Shown one piece after another: positions 1 through 15,920 of a stretch of 64,000 nt of DNA. Position numbers and translations under genes: made by a program. The notes below the pieces were generated by a model. That model searched no databases and was not told where the DNA came from. It worked only from the letters and a program-made list of their open reading frames with translations. Source of the DNA: Chrysomallon squamiferum (lineage: Eukaryota > Mollusca > Gastropoda > Neomphalida > Peltospiridae); NCBI GenBank assembly GCA_012295275.1, contig CM022667.1, positions 17,765,245 to 17,829,244 on the forward strand, given 5' to 3'. Numbering within the stretch: position 1 is the first letter of the stretch; the number at the start of each line of letters is the position of its first letter.

Positions 1-336
1 ACAGCAAAAGAAACAAAATGGCCGCCGCTGGCAATTCCATCGCACATTTCATTTGGAATTCAGCAGTAATACTCAGAAACAAAAACTATTCCTCACTGCT
101 AGCCAGTATAATAACTAAATAATATCCTTGAAGAAAGTTTGAAAGCTTTTCAGAAAGAAACGTTAGGCCATCTAACGACAAATATTTCAGCTTTGTTTAC
201 ATCGCATTTGTTTTCGCTGGGTTTTTTTTTTTTTTCGTAATTTGCTCTTGGGAATTCTTGAAACCTCGGAGTAATAGTATTCTATTACTGCTGACATATG
301 CTTTTCATTTAGATGGTGACTGTTTTAAAATGTTCT

Positions 337-399
337 GAGCTGAAACCGGTGACAACTGATCTAATTTACGACTGGCAGTTTGAGCAAAGAGATAAGTAG
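337..399 (+). pseudogene. Relic coding fragment shared with 6268-6375
   Basis: A short open frame reads ELKPVTTDLIYDWQFEQRDK and then stops. A 34-bp stretch (335-368) recurs exactly in inverted orientation at 6279-6312, where the same protein frame is open and preceded by more coding-like sequence. Two copies sharing one reading frame suggest a decayed mobile-element or gene fragment. The family is not recognised. Confidence 0.35.
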
Positions 400-780
400 G
401 AAGGCATGTGGTTCGTAGGAAGAAAAAGGGGAGGGTTTGCAAATATTAGAATACTACAAAAATTAAATATTTTAAGAAGAAATTACCATTATTTATTAAA
501 TAAATGAAATAAAAAAATAAGAGAAGTAGTCACAAACAGGTATTATTATTAGTATTATTAAATACATATCTAAATAAACAGCCAACCGCCAGACATACAC
601 AGACCCTACAGTCAGCTCGACATTCCTCTACTCTAAGCTCTCTGGAGCCGCCCTTGACGCTGTTGTCACCACTGTGTGCATTGTTTCGGTTAATGTAGGA
701 TTCTGTATGCTTTAGATAATTTATATAACAGTCTTTGAACAACGTCAGCTGCTGATAAAAACTTGATTACTCCTGTGCAA

Positions 781-898
781 TACAAAGACAGGTTAATCGG
801 ATGTAAAGTCTGTATGACAAAGATGATTGTTTTATGTAATACAAAGACAGGTTGATCGGATGTAAAGTCTGTATGACAAAGATGATTGTTTTATGTAA
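781..898. repeat. Two-copy direct repeat, 59-bp unit
   Basis: The unit beginning TACAAAGACAGGTTAATCGG is repeated in tandem after 59 bp with only about one substitution (ttaatcgg against ttgatcgg). This is a recent local duplication in non-coding DNA. Confidence 0.85.
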
Positions 899-1227
899 TA
901 CACTCGCTACCTTTCTGGATTAATAATAAAGTATGATAATGAAAATCAATTCGTAAAAGTATCCTATTTATTTAAGTTCTTTTATAATTTATAATTTTTG
1001 ATTTATTTCTTGGTTTCTTAATTATTTATTTGTTTGTTTTTGTTTGTTATTTTTACGCCCTTATATTTTATATTCGAGTAGACGGTTAAGTACTTTAATA
1101 TAATAATGTAAATCATTTGTAGTTGCAAAAACTAACGTCTACCCAACCGAAGTATCCGATCCAAACCCAATCTTATCTTCAGTTGGAATATTTCTTTTTC
1201 CTTTCGTAAGTTCTTCTTAAGGATAAA

Positions 1228-1228
<1 letters not shown>

Positions 1229-1293
<65 letters not shown>
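1229..1293. repeat. (AAT)n microsatellite
   Basis: A near-perfect AAT run followed by a short (CAA)/(CAG) tract. Long predicted poly-Tyr or poly-Asn frames here are repeat artefacts. Confidence 0.9.
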
Positions 1294-1298
<5 letters not shown>

Positions 1299-1422
1299 CA
1301 ACAGCAGCAGCAACAACAACAACAGTGAACAATTATAATGGAATAGATGCCTTTAATCTACATCATATGTAATTTCCCTCTAAACAGTTTTCTTGTCATT
1401 TACCAGATTAGTACCAGTCACT

Positions 1423-2303
1423 TTAAATCCTGTCAAACACATCCTGAGGGAGAAAAACCAAACTTTTGAATGATTCAACAGTTGCAGTGGACGGCGACAA
1501 CTTTGTCACATACTCTCCTGTACAGCTGTAGACCTCGATATTTCTGTAAAATTAAAAATGTAGATATTTGTTTATTTATGTGTAGTGTATAAACTGCACA
1601 CACTCACAAACACACACACACACACACACACAAATACACACACATACACATACATACATACATACATACATACATACATACATACATACATACATACATA
1701 CATACATACATACATACATACATACACATATATTATTTTCTTTGGAACACATTTTGTTTCCTTTACATTTTCTTTTCCTGTCTGTGATATCAAAAATTAA
1801 TGTCTGTGCTAATTCAACTGATCAGACAATGAATTCGTTCTCTGATGAATAAATTATGTAAATATTCTCTTTTGTTTCACATCCAGTTACAGAAAATTAA
1901 TAAATTAATACATTCATAACAGTATCAATCATTCAGTCCATTCACTATTCATCCATACAGTCAGTCTATATTCATACCTTCCTTCAATCACTCATTATTC
2001 AGTAATTACTTATTCATTAGTCATTCAGTCGTCCGTTTTTCGACTCATTGGATCGTTTACTTACCGTTCAGATCTTAACATGACGTAGATTTTGTCCTGG
2101 TTAAGGTAAATTGCAGTGACAAGGTTAACAAAAAGTGTGTCAAGCTTCACTTCTCTTCGTCCACCACCCTCCAAGTCTGTCCAGATAAACTTGGAGTACG
2201 TGATGGCTTGATAGGACCAAACCAGTCTGTGATCTGCAATAAAAGGCAAGCGGCGCTCAGAGTTCTTAGGTTTATAGGACACAAGTTCGAAACCTGGTAA
2301 TAG

Positions 2304-2353
<50 letters not shown>

Positions 2354-3635
2354 ACACACGCATGTATACATGATGTATGTAGACATAATGAATTTAAACA
2401 ATAGGACACACACACACATATAGCTCTTTTTAAAAACTTACAGATCCGGTCCACTGTTAAGGACTGACTGTACGTGTCGTAGTGACTGATTTGTTTTGTT
2501 GTGTTGCTGTCGTAAGATCTGCTAAACAGCTTGTTATCATCTACCCAGAACAACAGTCTGCGGAAGAGAGAAACAACACGAAATAGCAACTTAAATCAAT
2601 TAGAACTTTAACAATGTAATCTTATTCTTTTATCACTATATAAAAAAAAAAAATGACTACATTGATAGAATGAATATATATATTTAGAATGAATATATAT
2701 ATTCTTTCTTTCGGTATATTCGTATATTTGTTTTTATCAGTAGTTATGAACTTTTTAACAGCATATTCGTATCGGACGGTAGTCATATCTTTTTATCAGT
2801 TTTGTGTTATCTTTCTACTAATCATATTTCTATCGGAACAATCGTTTTATTATTATTTTTAATTTAATTTTTATTATTATTTTTAATTTAATTTTTATTA
2901 TTATTTTTTGTTTAGTAATATATTATTTTATGGTTGAAGTCGAGTGATATTTACATACATTATATATACATACAGACACACATATATTCAGTGGTACCTC
3001 GACTTACGAATATAATTCGTTCCGTGGCTGAGCTCGTATATCAAATCAATTTTCCCAACTGAAATTAATTGAATTACCATTAATCCGTTCCAGTCCCAAA
3101 AGCCACCCCATGTTTTTGTAACGTGTTTTAAAATAAGAAAAATGTATTTATAAATGACAAAATAAAATGTAAAAAAAATAAATTGGTTTTGTAAAGTGTA
3201 TTTATCTTGGAGATCAGACAAATTATTTTAATGCCTTTGGCTGGAGTTACAGCCTTTATCGTGTGGTACACGTTGACTATATGCACTCCTCGCTCAAGTT
3301 TTTCTATGAATTCAATGGACATCATCCGCTTTTTCTTCTCGGCATTGTCCTTTGCACTCATTTTCTTAGGATCCATGGTCAGAAAAAAGAAATTTGGCAA
3401 AATACTGCACAAAACGCGAGCAACACAACAGAGATGCTTCCACGGCGAGGTAACACGTGAGGTAACACGTGAGGTAACACATGAGGTAACACGTGAGGTA
3501 ACACGTGAGGTAAGACGTGAGGTAAGACGTGAGGTAACACATGAGGTAAACGAGTAACTCAAAGCAAAAATCGACCGGACGACTTCTCATAACTCGGAAA
3601 ACTCGTAAGTTGGTATTCTCGTAAGTCAAGTATGA

Positions 3636-3671
<36 letters not shown>

Positions 3672-4129
3672 GTATATAACATGTTTCTATATATACATAT
3701 TTGATTAATTTATATGTTTTGTTGCTGTTGTTGTTGTTGTTGTTGTTGTTATTATTAATTTTTTTTATTGACACTCTTACCTATGGTCTGGACAAACTTG
3801 TAAACTAGTCCAGTGGTGCTTCTTGCCGTCGTCTATGACCTTTGTCAATGTTTTTGTGTCTATGTTCACCATCCCCAAGTACAAATCAGACGTTAATGAG
3901 CTTGTGAAGTACAGTCGGCGATTTGTGGCGTCCAGAGCAATTACTTCCGGCTGAATATCTGATATATATTAACCAAGTGGTATTTATTAGTAATCAAAAG
4001 AATGAAATGATAAAGATAACAAATAAACAAATACAAAACTAAAAAAACAAGAAGAAAAACCAGCGTAACCAAAATAGAACAAAAAAACAAACACGCACAC
4101 ACATACACACACACACACACCACATACAC

Positions 4130-4195
<66 letters not shown>

Positions 4196-4361
4196 CGAAA
4201 ACCCCAAAACCCAATGAAAAAAAAGAAAGAAAAAAAAACCAGCAAACAACAACAAAAATAACAACAAAAGTACTACAAAAAATAACAAATTATCCAAACA
4301 AAAAAAAAAAAAAATTTAACAAAATACAGCAACAAAAACTGAATTAAACAAAGACAAAATA

Positions 4362-4425
<64 letters not shown>

Positions 4426-5452
4426 TAATAATAACAATAAAAATAAAATAAAATAAAATAAATAACCCTTCCCCAAAAACCAAATAAATTGCATAAAAAA
4501 TATAATAGTAACAAATCTAGAACAAAATTTTATCTAAAATAATACATATCAAAAACATATTATATACTTTTTTTTGTGTCTGTGTGTGTCAACAAAAGTA
4601 TACCGTAGAGAAACTATATACTCACTCGAAATAAGAACTTCTTGATTTTCGCCTTTTAAACCTGAGGTCACTAAATTATTTCGTCCACGATCTGCCCAAT
4701 ATAGTCGCCAGGTGGCGCTGTCCAAATTCACGAAAGCCATTCCACCAACTGATAAGTTATATCCTGACCAAGTCCCATTAAATGTTTCAATAAGACTGTT
4801 TTCTGATTGAATAAACAGCAAAACCGTCTGCAAGGAACTGCCTTAAAAAGTAAATAAAATTAATATCGTATTAGCACTAGTAGTAATAGTAGCAGTAATG
4901 ACAGTAATATAGTACTAGTAGTGGAGATGCTATTAGTAGTAATAGCACTTATATGAGTTGTAGCAGTAGTAGTAGGAGTAGTTTAGGTGTAATTATCAGA
5001 TTTGACTGTATCTGATTTTATCAACAACATCTTTATTGCTTCTAATGTTTTTAAAAATTTCAAGAAAGGAAACTTATAATATCACAATAATATCTTAATT
5101 AAATGTTTGTATATTAAATTATAAATAAAAAACACCCACCTTCTTTTCTGTAATACTGTTTGGAAATATTAGTTCGTTCTTGACATCCTGTTGAAATCGG
5201 ATTCTTATAGAGAAAACAGTTTCCTGAATCCTTTTCAAACATGTTTGTACTGCACAGTTCATCACTTGTACAGAAAACCGCACACTCTACAACACTTCTC
5301 AACTTTACTTTTCTTATCAGATATTTCTCTGAAATAATCTTGTTTCGTAGGTTGCTGTTTTCTGCAAAATTACCTCGTCGAAAATTGAAGTTTATAGCAG
5401 TGATGATTTGTACCAAGAACGGAACAGAAACAAGCCACTGTAGAAACGCCAT
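1423..5452 (-). CDS. Secreted PAN/apple + YWTD-like beta-propeller protein, copy 1 (six exons)
   Basis: Minus-strand exons: 5140-5452, 4626-4841, 3781-3958, 2442-2557, 2065-2233 and 1423-1543. All introns are GT..AG with exit phases 1,1,2,1,2. The sum is 1113 nt, or 370 aa plus stop. The start ATG (5452) opens a hydrophobic signal peptide (MAFLQWLVSVPFLVQIITA). A PAN/apple-like segment follows, with spaced cysteines (VECAVFCTSDELC, then GNCFLYK). Exons 2-6 carry about five to six weak YWTD-type strands (ATWRLYWADRG, NRRLYFTSS, RLLFWVDDNKLF, HRLVWSYQ, DKIYVML), as in LDL-receptor-type beta-propellers. No transmembrane segment or GPI signal is seen, so secretion is inferred. The ligand is unknown. 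The next gene upstream on the same strand is its paralogue with identical intron phases. One intron contains a decayed transposon. Confidence 0.87.
1597..1722. repeat. Compound (AC)n-(CATA)n microsatellite
   Basis: An AC-rich run of about 40 bp passes into a long CATA tetranucleotide run. It lies just upstream, in minus-strand terms, of the terminal exon of the PAN/propeller gene, so it is intronic. Confidence 0.9.
2302..2360. repeat. (AC)n microsatellite in intron
   Basis: A dinucleotide run between exons 4 and 5 of the PAN/propeller copy 1 gene. Confidence 0.9.
2989..3637 (-). mobile_element. Decayed pogo/Tigger-like DNA transposon
   Basis: The left end reads CAGTGGTACCTCGACTTACG. The right end reads, on the opposite strand, CATACTTGACTTACGAGA, so the two ends form a degraded terminal inverted repeat of the type seen on many Tc1/mariner-Tigger MITEs. 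On the minus strand from about 3376 down to 3224 a frame opens with MDPKKMSAKDNAEKKKRMMS, followed by an ERG-containing helix and TPAKGIKI. This resembles the N-terminal CENP-B/pogo-type DNA-binding region of Tigger transposases. The catalytic DDE domain is absent. A 12-bp minisatellite sits inside. The element is within an intron of PAN/propeller copy 1. Confidence 0.7.
3449..3546. repeat. 12-bp minisatellite inside the Tigger-like element
   Basis: About eight copies of GAGGTAACACGT with variants (acatgag, aagacgt). As 12 is a multiple of three, every frame stays open through the array, giving artefactual repeat peptides such as EVTREVTR. Confidence 0.9.
3637..3672. repeat. (GT)n-(AT)n microsatellite
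   Basis: A GT run passing into a short AT run at the right edge of the decayed transposon. It is followed at 3720-3752 by a (GTT)n run. Confidence 0.85.
4134..4193. repeat. (GA)n microsatellite
   Basis: An uninterrupted GA run in an intron of PAN/propeller copy 1, adjoining a short AC run at 4096-4122. Confidence 0.9.
4362..4435. repeat. (AAT)n microsatellite
   Basis: An AAT run inside the 3959-4625 intron. Flanks are A-rich. Confidence 0.9.
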
Positions 5453-7761
5453 TCCAGTTTCTACATCATTCGTCTCGTAGTCCGAGTGTGTGTAGTTAAC
5501 ACATATATAGGTTCATTGATGTTTAATTAATAATGTAGTGAACAGTTAAACATATTGCTCCTTTGTCGTGCAACATTTTTGCCATTCCATGTTTGATGCT
5601 TTTTGGTTTTACTCGTCTCTTTTAAATGAAGTCTGTATTGTTTCTTCTTCTTGTTTAGTTTTATTTTCGTTTTCTTTTGATTAGTTTGGATTGAGTAGTC
5701 TTACAGTTACTAAATCGATAATTCCAAAATAAACTAAATATTGTTTGTGCATAATTAAAGCTATGTATGAAAACAAAAGATTGATATTTCTCAAAGATTA
5801 CGTTTAGAGCGCCGATGTGTATTCCCTATAGATGTATTACTGACATTTTAAAATAACATTAATTCACTGAACAACATTTAACATAAAAAGAAGAAAAAGA
5901 GTCGTTTTTATTAACTGTTAACCGTGGCCAATAGAGTAGGTTTAATTAAAGCAACCTTGCACATGTTGTAACCTGAGCTTGGCACAACTCTGGACTGTGA
6001 GATGCTTGCAGTAATGCTGGATGATGGGATCCTGATGGCTGAGCTGGGTGCATATCCGCGAATATGTTTTCTGGCAACACACCACTTTGACCTGGAGTTC
6101 TCACAGACTGATGGTCAGGGAGGCCCGAGCTGATCGGCAGGTTCGTCACGCGAAGCTCTTGAGCAAACAATCTTTGTTTTGTTTATGTAATCAGTAACAA
6201 ACATTTACTATTCGTATTTGTTGCTCTTGCGGCGGTGGCTTGGGTCAGTTAGATGACTTCGTGTTTATAGATCAGCCATAAATTAGATCAGTTGTCACCG
6301 GTTTCAGCTCAGCTAATTCGTCAAATACTTTGATTAAATCATTTGTCAAAACAGACACGAAAGGCTGGATATCTCTCTTAACCTGTTATTCCTTTTACAC
6401 CGAATCTATTACAAATGTCAACATTCTGGTCGCGTCTAAACAACATGTCGAAACAAACTGACGTGTGTTCGCTATGGTGACGTCATTAAGTCATGTAGTA
6501 ATGATGTCTGTAAAGCTGAGGGAAGCTATCAGTTCCAGTTCGTTCGTTCGACGTGTTGCTTGTTGATGCGACTCATGAGATAGATCTTTCATCGTGTTAA
6601 ACTAACATCAAAGTAATTCAACTTCCTCTACTTCCTCCTAATCACTAATTTAATCATTCATGGAACTGCCGTGGGATTTGTTCCAATTTTGATAAAATGT
6701 CTTTTAATTGAAAAACATAATTCTGTTGCAGTGTGTCTTCAGGAAGGTTACTTAAATTAGACTGATCATATTACAATGAGAAGATTTAATCTCTATCAAG
6801 AACTTGAAAAGTGAGCACTGGATGTAACCTGGGTGCTTTAAGTGCTTTTTGTCGCTTTCCAACACGGATTCAAAACCCTGGAAACTCCTTCGTATTTTGT
6901 TTTACTTTTGTTTCGACACCCAACAGCCGATAAACGTTTTAGTAATACTACGTTAATAAAATGAACTGAGTTGTTTAACATTCACACATTCACAAAGATA
7001 AAAAAAAAACATGATACAAATGAAATTATTTTAAAGTTTATTGACAAAGTGGTATTATCTTATTACGCATTCATAGATATTTTAATTAATAAATAAATTC
7101 AAATTAATTTTCGTTAATAACAACTATTAATTTCCAGTCCTCAGATTTTCTGTATACTGTGCATTAAAACCAAAGCACACTAAATAAACATATTTTTGGA
7201 ATGGTTACATAAATAATTTGATGTAGATGTTGAATCAAATTCTCAAAATATAGAGCCCACTTCCAGAGCTATACACTATTTATATCATGTCTAATAGAAG
7301 TTTTCATGAAATCGCATATTGCCACTGCCTATGTGTCAAAATTTACAATGTGTCACATTTATAAAATAAAAACAAACAAAAAACAACAATATAATCAAAA
7401 TAAATTGAAAAAATAAACAGACAAAAAACGAAAGAAAAAAAAAAAACATGACCACAACCACTACCAAGAAAAAAGAATTATAATATGTTGCTTCAGTTTC
7501 ATGGATCTAAATCCATTATAAATAAAAACAAAAATCTATGCAGCAGTATTTTCAGAAGATCCGAATAATCAAAAATGAATATAACCGAAAAAACAACAAA
7601 AAACAACAACAAAAAAAACAACAACCAGGGCATGTATTGCGGGTATTTTGCAGGTATGGCCTGTTCTGGTAGAGCGTGTTTTCATGTGATTTTATAAGTT
7701 ATCAGACTAGCGAAAAATCTATGATGGATCTCTTCAATTGTTCTGTACTCAAACTACAAAT
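5453..7761. other. Intergenic interval between the tandem paralogues
   Basis: This lies upstream of copy 1 and downstream of copy 2. It should hold the copy 1 promoter, but no TATA box or clear core promoter is identified. A relic frame lies at 6268-6375. A CRE palindrome TGACGTCA is at 6478-6485. An open frame on the minus strand at 5946-6170 shows no recognisable domain. From 7000 on the DNA is AT-rich with A-runs. Confidence 0.5.
6268..6375 (-). pseudogene. Relic coding fragment (inverted partner of 337-399)
   Basis: On the minus strand a frame reads RDIQPFVSVLTNDLIKVFDE followed by LAELKPVTTDLIYG and a stop. It is protein-like (amphipathic helices) but only about 35 codons long. The last third is identical in DNA to 335-368 on the plus strand. 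It is probably a remnant of a dispersed element or processed fragment. The family is not identified. Confidence 0.35.
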
Positions 7762-12086
<4,325 letters not shown>

Positions 12087-12204
12087 TCAGATCTCTCTTG
12101 CATTAATTTTCTCCGTCACCCACGTCCCGCCAACATTTTTGAATATACACTTATATTCGATTTGGAGGGTTCCACGAAAACAAGTAGCAGTGATGACAAC
12201 AGGT
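12087..12204 (-). CDS. Candidate terminal exon of a secreted lectin-like gene
   Basis: A strong minus-strand acceptor (TTTCTTTTGTAG) precedes an open frame of 38 codons ending at TGA (12089-12087). It enters in phase 2. The peptide contains TCFRGTLQIEYKCIF, then GGTWVTEKINAREI and stop. The spacing and motif around LQIEYKC resemble the end of a SUEL/rhamnose-binding lectin domain (consensus near K-Y-L-x-V-x-Y-x-C). Upstream exons are not securely found. A signal-peptide exon at 15650-15732 on the same strand is the best candidate 5' partner, but at least one linking exon is missing. The SUEL assignment rests on a short match and is tentative. Confidence 0.4.
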
Positions 12205-12900
12205 CTACAAAAGAAATCATAACACAGTCTGCATGTAATGTGTAATAGTCAATATCACATATGTATATAATCGGGAATGGATGTGCTTACTGTGATCGCT
12301 ATAATGTTTAATGGATATCGGCGTTTAGAAAACTATGACAGTAAATTCAAACTGTGTCAGTAGTTTATTATCGTGATGATGTAATAAATTCACTGGATAA
12401 ATAATCCAGAACACAAGGGTAGAAAAACACGCCGCACTGTCGCCGCTCATTTACCCTAAAATTTAAAAACTACCTTTAAAAGGATATCGTCATATAGGTC
12501 ATGTAGGTCATATAGGTCATATAGGTCATGTAGGTCATGTAGGTCATATAGGTCATGTAGGTCATATAGTCATATAGGTCATGTAGGTCATATAGGTCAT
12601 ATAGGTCATATAGGTTATATAGGTCATGTAGAATTAATCACATATACCGGCTGTTGAAGGCAGTTTATTTAATACATATTTATATAATATATGTCGTTAC
12701 TTTATCTTTTCTTTGTCATCTACAGAGACAATCTGTAGATTATATATATTTATATATAATGTGTGTCTATGTGCCTGTATACACACATACACACGCATAC
12801 ATTAAAATGAGTACTTTAATAAAAGTATCTATAGTCGGATGTACAGAAAAGAAATGTATCAATGAAATAGTTTCATAAAAAAACGAGTGTCACGTCTAAC
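12205..12900. other. Non-coding interval with 10-bp repeats
   Basis: It contains the GTAGGTCATA minisatellite (12488-12632) and otherwise AT-rich DNA. If 12087-12204 is a real terminal exon, a preceding exon might be here, but no convincing one was found. Confidence 0.4.
12488..12632. repeat. 10-bp minisatellite
   Basis: About 14 copies of a decamer alternating between ATAGGTCATA and GTAGGTCATG types, with one copy shortened to ATAGTCAT. Confidence 0.9.
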
Positions 12901-12929
12901 AAAGTCGAATCTGTCTGTCTTCACCACAG

Positions 12930-14096
12930 AGGTCGATGTTTACTTTTAGACAGAGTCGATGTTTACTTTTAGACAGAGTCGCTGTTTACTTGGACACAGA
13001 GTCGCTGTTTACTTTTAGACACAGAGTCGCTGTTTACTTTTAGACACAGTCGCTGTTTACTTTTAGACAGAGTCGCTGTTTACTTTTAGACACAGTCGCT
13101 GTTTACTTCGACACAGAGTCGCTGTTTACTTTTAGACAGAGTCGCTGTTTACTTTTAGACAGAGTCGCTGTTTACTTTTACACAAAGTCGCTGTTTACTT
13201 TTAGACACAGTCGCTGTTTACTTTTAGACAGAGTCGCTGTTTACTTTTAGACAGAGTCGCTGTTTACTTCGACACAGAGTCGATGTTTACTTTTAGACAG
13301 TCGCTGTTTACTTTGACACAGAGTCGATGTTTACTTTTAGACAGAGTCGCTGTTTACTTTTAGACACAGTCGCTGTTTACTTTTAGACACAGTCGCTGTT
13401 TACTTTTAGACAGAGTCGCTGTTTACTTTTAGACAGAGTCGATGTTTACTGTTAGACAGAGTCGATGTTTACTTTTAGACAGAGTCGCTGTTTACTTTTA
13501 GACAGAGTCGCTGTTTACTTTGACACAGAGTCGATGTTTACTTTGACACAGAGTCGATGTTTACTTTTAGACAGAGTCGCTGTTTACTTTTAGACAGAGT
13601 CGCTGTTTACTTTTAGACAGAGTCGCTGTTTATTTCGAGACATAGGCGCTGTTTACTTTTATACACAGTCGCTGTTTACTTCGACACAAAGGCGCTGTTT
13701 ACTTTTAGACAGAGTCGCTGTTTATTTCGAGACATAGGCGCTGTTTACTTTTATACACAGTCGCTGTTTACTTCGACACAAAGGCGCTGTTTACTTTTAG
13801 ACACAGTCGCTGTTTACTTTTAGACAGTCGCTGTTTACTTTTAGACAGAGTCGCTGTTTACTTTTAGACAGAGTCGCTGTTTACTTTTAGACACAGTCGC
13901 TGTTTACTTTTAGACACAGTCGCTGTTTACTTTTAGACAGAGTCGCTGTTTACTTTTAGACACAGTCGCTGTTTACTTTTAGACAGAGTCGCTGTTTACT
14001 TTTAGACACAGTCGCTGTTTACTTTTAGACACAGTCGCTGTTTACTTTTAGACAGAGTCGCTGTTCACTTTTAGACACAGTCGCTGTTTACTTTGG
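12930..14096. repeat. 23-bp satellite array, about 50 copies
   Basis: The tandem unit AGTCGCTGTTTACTTTTAGA plus CAC or CAG shows recurrent variants (gatgttt, cttcgaca, tatttcgagacataggcg). A block containing the 'tatttcgagacataggcg' variant and the two following units recurs within 100 bp (about 13631 and 13724), so multi-unit blocks have been duplicated. The left margin abuts a short CG-containing sequence (12901-12942) whose reverse complement resembles the repeat unit. Confidence 0.95.
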
Positions 14097-15132
14097 ACTT
14101 CCTTGACAGCTGGACATTACCAGCACAGTGCGATTAGTGGAAGCTGGTCCAGCACTGGAAGAGCAACTGAACAGACTCCATCAAGTGATCATTGGGAGAC
14201 GCGTTCACAGAATGCCTCACTGACTAAACAAAAAAACCGTCAATTTTCAAATATCACTTCTGACAACAATCAAGATCTGTGGTGATCACGAAACCTACTA
14301 AACTACCTGTTGCATATCGCCAAATTAATTTTCTATTATCACACAGCCATTCCCCACAGCTACTCATCTTACAGGTTTGGCAGTTGTGTATTCTCATTAC
14401 AGGCCCTACATTTGTTTTAAGCATATTTAGTGATGAGTTGTTTCCCCTCGATTACTACATTGTACCATCTGTCAGAATTATTTTACGAACGTTTAAAGCA
14501 ATGTATGTATGTGTATGTAAAAATGTATGTAATATATTTATCTATCTGTTTAATATTTACAGTGTCTGTGATGAGCAAAGCTGACAGCATCTTGCAGATG
14601 ATACTGCAGGGGAAAACACTGAACACGAGAAAACTGAACACAGTGATCTGCATCATAATATGACAGTGAAGAAATTCATAAAACTTACTGTGCCATTGTA
14701 GTAACTTTTCTCTATTCAAAAAGTTCACTATGTGTTGAAATTATTTTATTTAATGTGTAATTATTTTATGGTTTCATAAATATGTTTATATTTTTTTCAT
14801 TGAGATGACAGAGAAAAAAAAGTTCAGTTATAGACAGGCCGGTTTCTGTAGCACTAAATTTGCCTTTGAGTACCTGTGAAACTTTTTTTTTTTTTTTTTT
14901 TTTTATCAGTTTCAAATAATAAAAACAAACAGGCAAATTGTAAGCAAGTTTCTTTGAACTGAAAATGTATTCATGTTAAATAAGAGAAGAGAGAAGTTGG
15001 TATGTCTAAAAAACAGTGCACTCTTTGAAACAAACTGATCGGTTGTGTTTCTTCTGATTATTAACTGATTATAAATGTTTTGTATATGTAAACCCCGCCC
15101 TTCTTAAATCCCAGCTAAAACACTGTAATACA

Positions 15133-15167
<35 letters not shown>

Positions 15168-15649
15168 GCATACATACAGACATATAGATACATAGGTAGG
15201 TAGGTGGGTAAGCAGGTAGATAGACAGCTAAATAGACAGACAGACAGACAGTCAGAGACAGATAGACAGATAGATAGCTAGACAGATAGACAGATAGATA
15301 GATAGATAGATAGATACATAGATAGAAAAATAGATAGTTTTATAATTTGTTTATATGAGACAGACCACAGTGCGAGAAATATTTCTCAGCTGACATCATG
15401 TACGACTGAGTTATAAGAGGAAATAAAATTGTAGGTTAGTAAGAATTCTTGGTAGTACTAGCACTAATAGAATACTGGTGGTAATCGTCGTAACAGTGGT
15501 AGATGACATCGTCATAATTACTTGCAGCAAGAGGCACGACGATGTAGTAGCAATAATAATATAAAAATTAAATAGTACCCGGAGTCTATCATGAGTCATA
15601 TTTATGTATTCACTGTATTATGTATATTAAACAGAGGATTAGAAAATAC
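14097..15649. other. Interval without a supported gene
   Basis: Short open frames exist on both strands (for example plus 14103-14285 and 14279-14584) without recognisable domains or consistent splice borders. It also holds a poly-T run (14883-14904), an (AC)n run (15132-15163) and a GATA/GACA-type tetranucleotide region (15170-15333). Confidence 0.5.
15170..15333. repeat. GATA/GACA tetranucleotide region
   Basis: Interspersed GACA, GATA and GGTA repeats following an (AC)n run. Imperfect and compound. Confidence 0.8.
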
Positions 15650-15732
15650 CTATAGCGACTGAGTCCTCAATGACAAACCATGCTGCCACTAGCATAATTA
15701 GCGTGAATTTCGTTCACAGTATTAAAGGAATT
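15650..15732 (-). CDS. Candidate first coding exon encoding a short signal peptide
   Basis: On the minus strand an acceptor (AAATCCTTAG) precedes ATG at 15695. The frame MLVAAWFVIEDSVAI ends at the donor ATAG|GTATTT in phase 1. A further donor (CAAA|GTGAGT) at 15920, about 190 bp upstream, could end a 5' UTR exon, with TATAAA near 16020. A hydrophobic start followed by a phase-1 splice is typical of secreted modular proteins. The W-[FL]-[VL]-I-x-x-S-[VL]-A pattern also occurs in the exon at 23644-23714. The rest of the gene is unresolved; the terminal exon at 12087-12204 may belong to it. Confidence 0.35.
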
Positions 15733-15920
15733 CTAAGGATTTATGTTTCGGACAAGAAACAACCAAACTATTTTTGCATCGTAAGCATAATGGTTACCAT
15801 ACATAAATAACTTCAGATCTAATTCTATTAATTTAACAACAGCTGGCAATGATTCATATTTTATTTCGTAAAAAATTAATTTTAAAATATTCTACCTCTC
15901 CCCATGGTGTGATACTCACT

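Larger units (their letters stand above)
1..1422. other. Gene-free left edge with repeat fragments
   Basis: No complete gene is seen. The stretch holds a short relic reading frame at 337-399, a two-copy 59-bp direct repeat at 781-898, an (AAT)n run at 1229-1293, and the 3' flank of the minus-strand PAN/propeller gene that ends at 1423. The rest is AT-rich non-coding DNA. Confidence 0.6.

Noticed and set aside
1132-1332. Long poly-Tyr, poly-Ser-Leu, Arg-Glu and Thr-His open frames here and at many other sites
   Set aside because: They are translations of AAT, CT/GA and AC microsatellites and have no non-repeat coding content.
2281-2300. GTTCGAAAC word suggesting a tRNA T-arm
   Set aside because: No matching acceptor stem or anticodon arm nearby. 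It lies in an intron.
5946-6170. 74-codon minus-strand frame between the PAN/propeller genes
   Set aside because: No recognisable domain, no splice partners, and alternative frames are equally protein-like.
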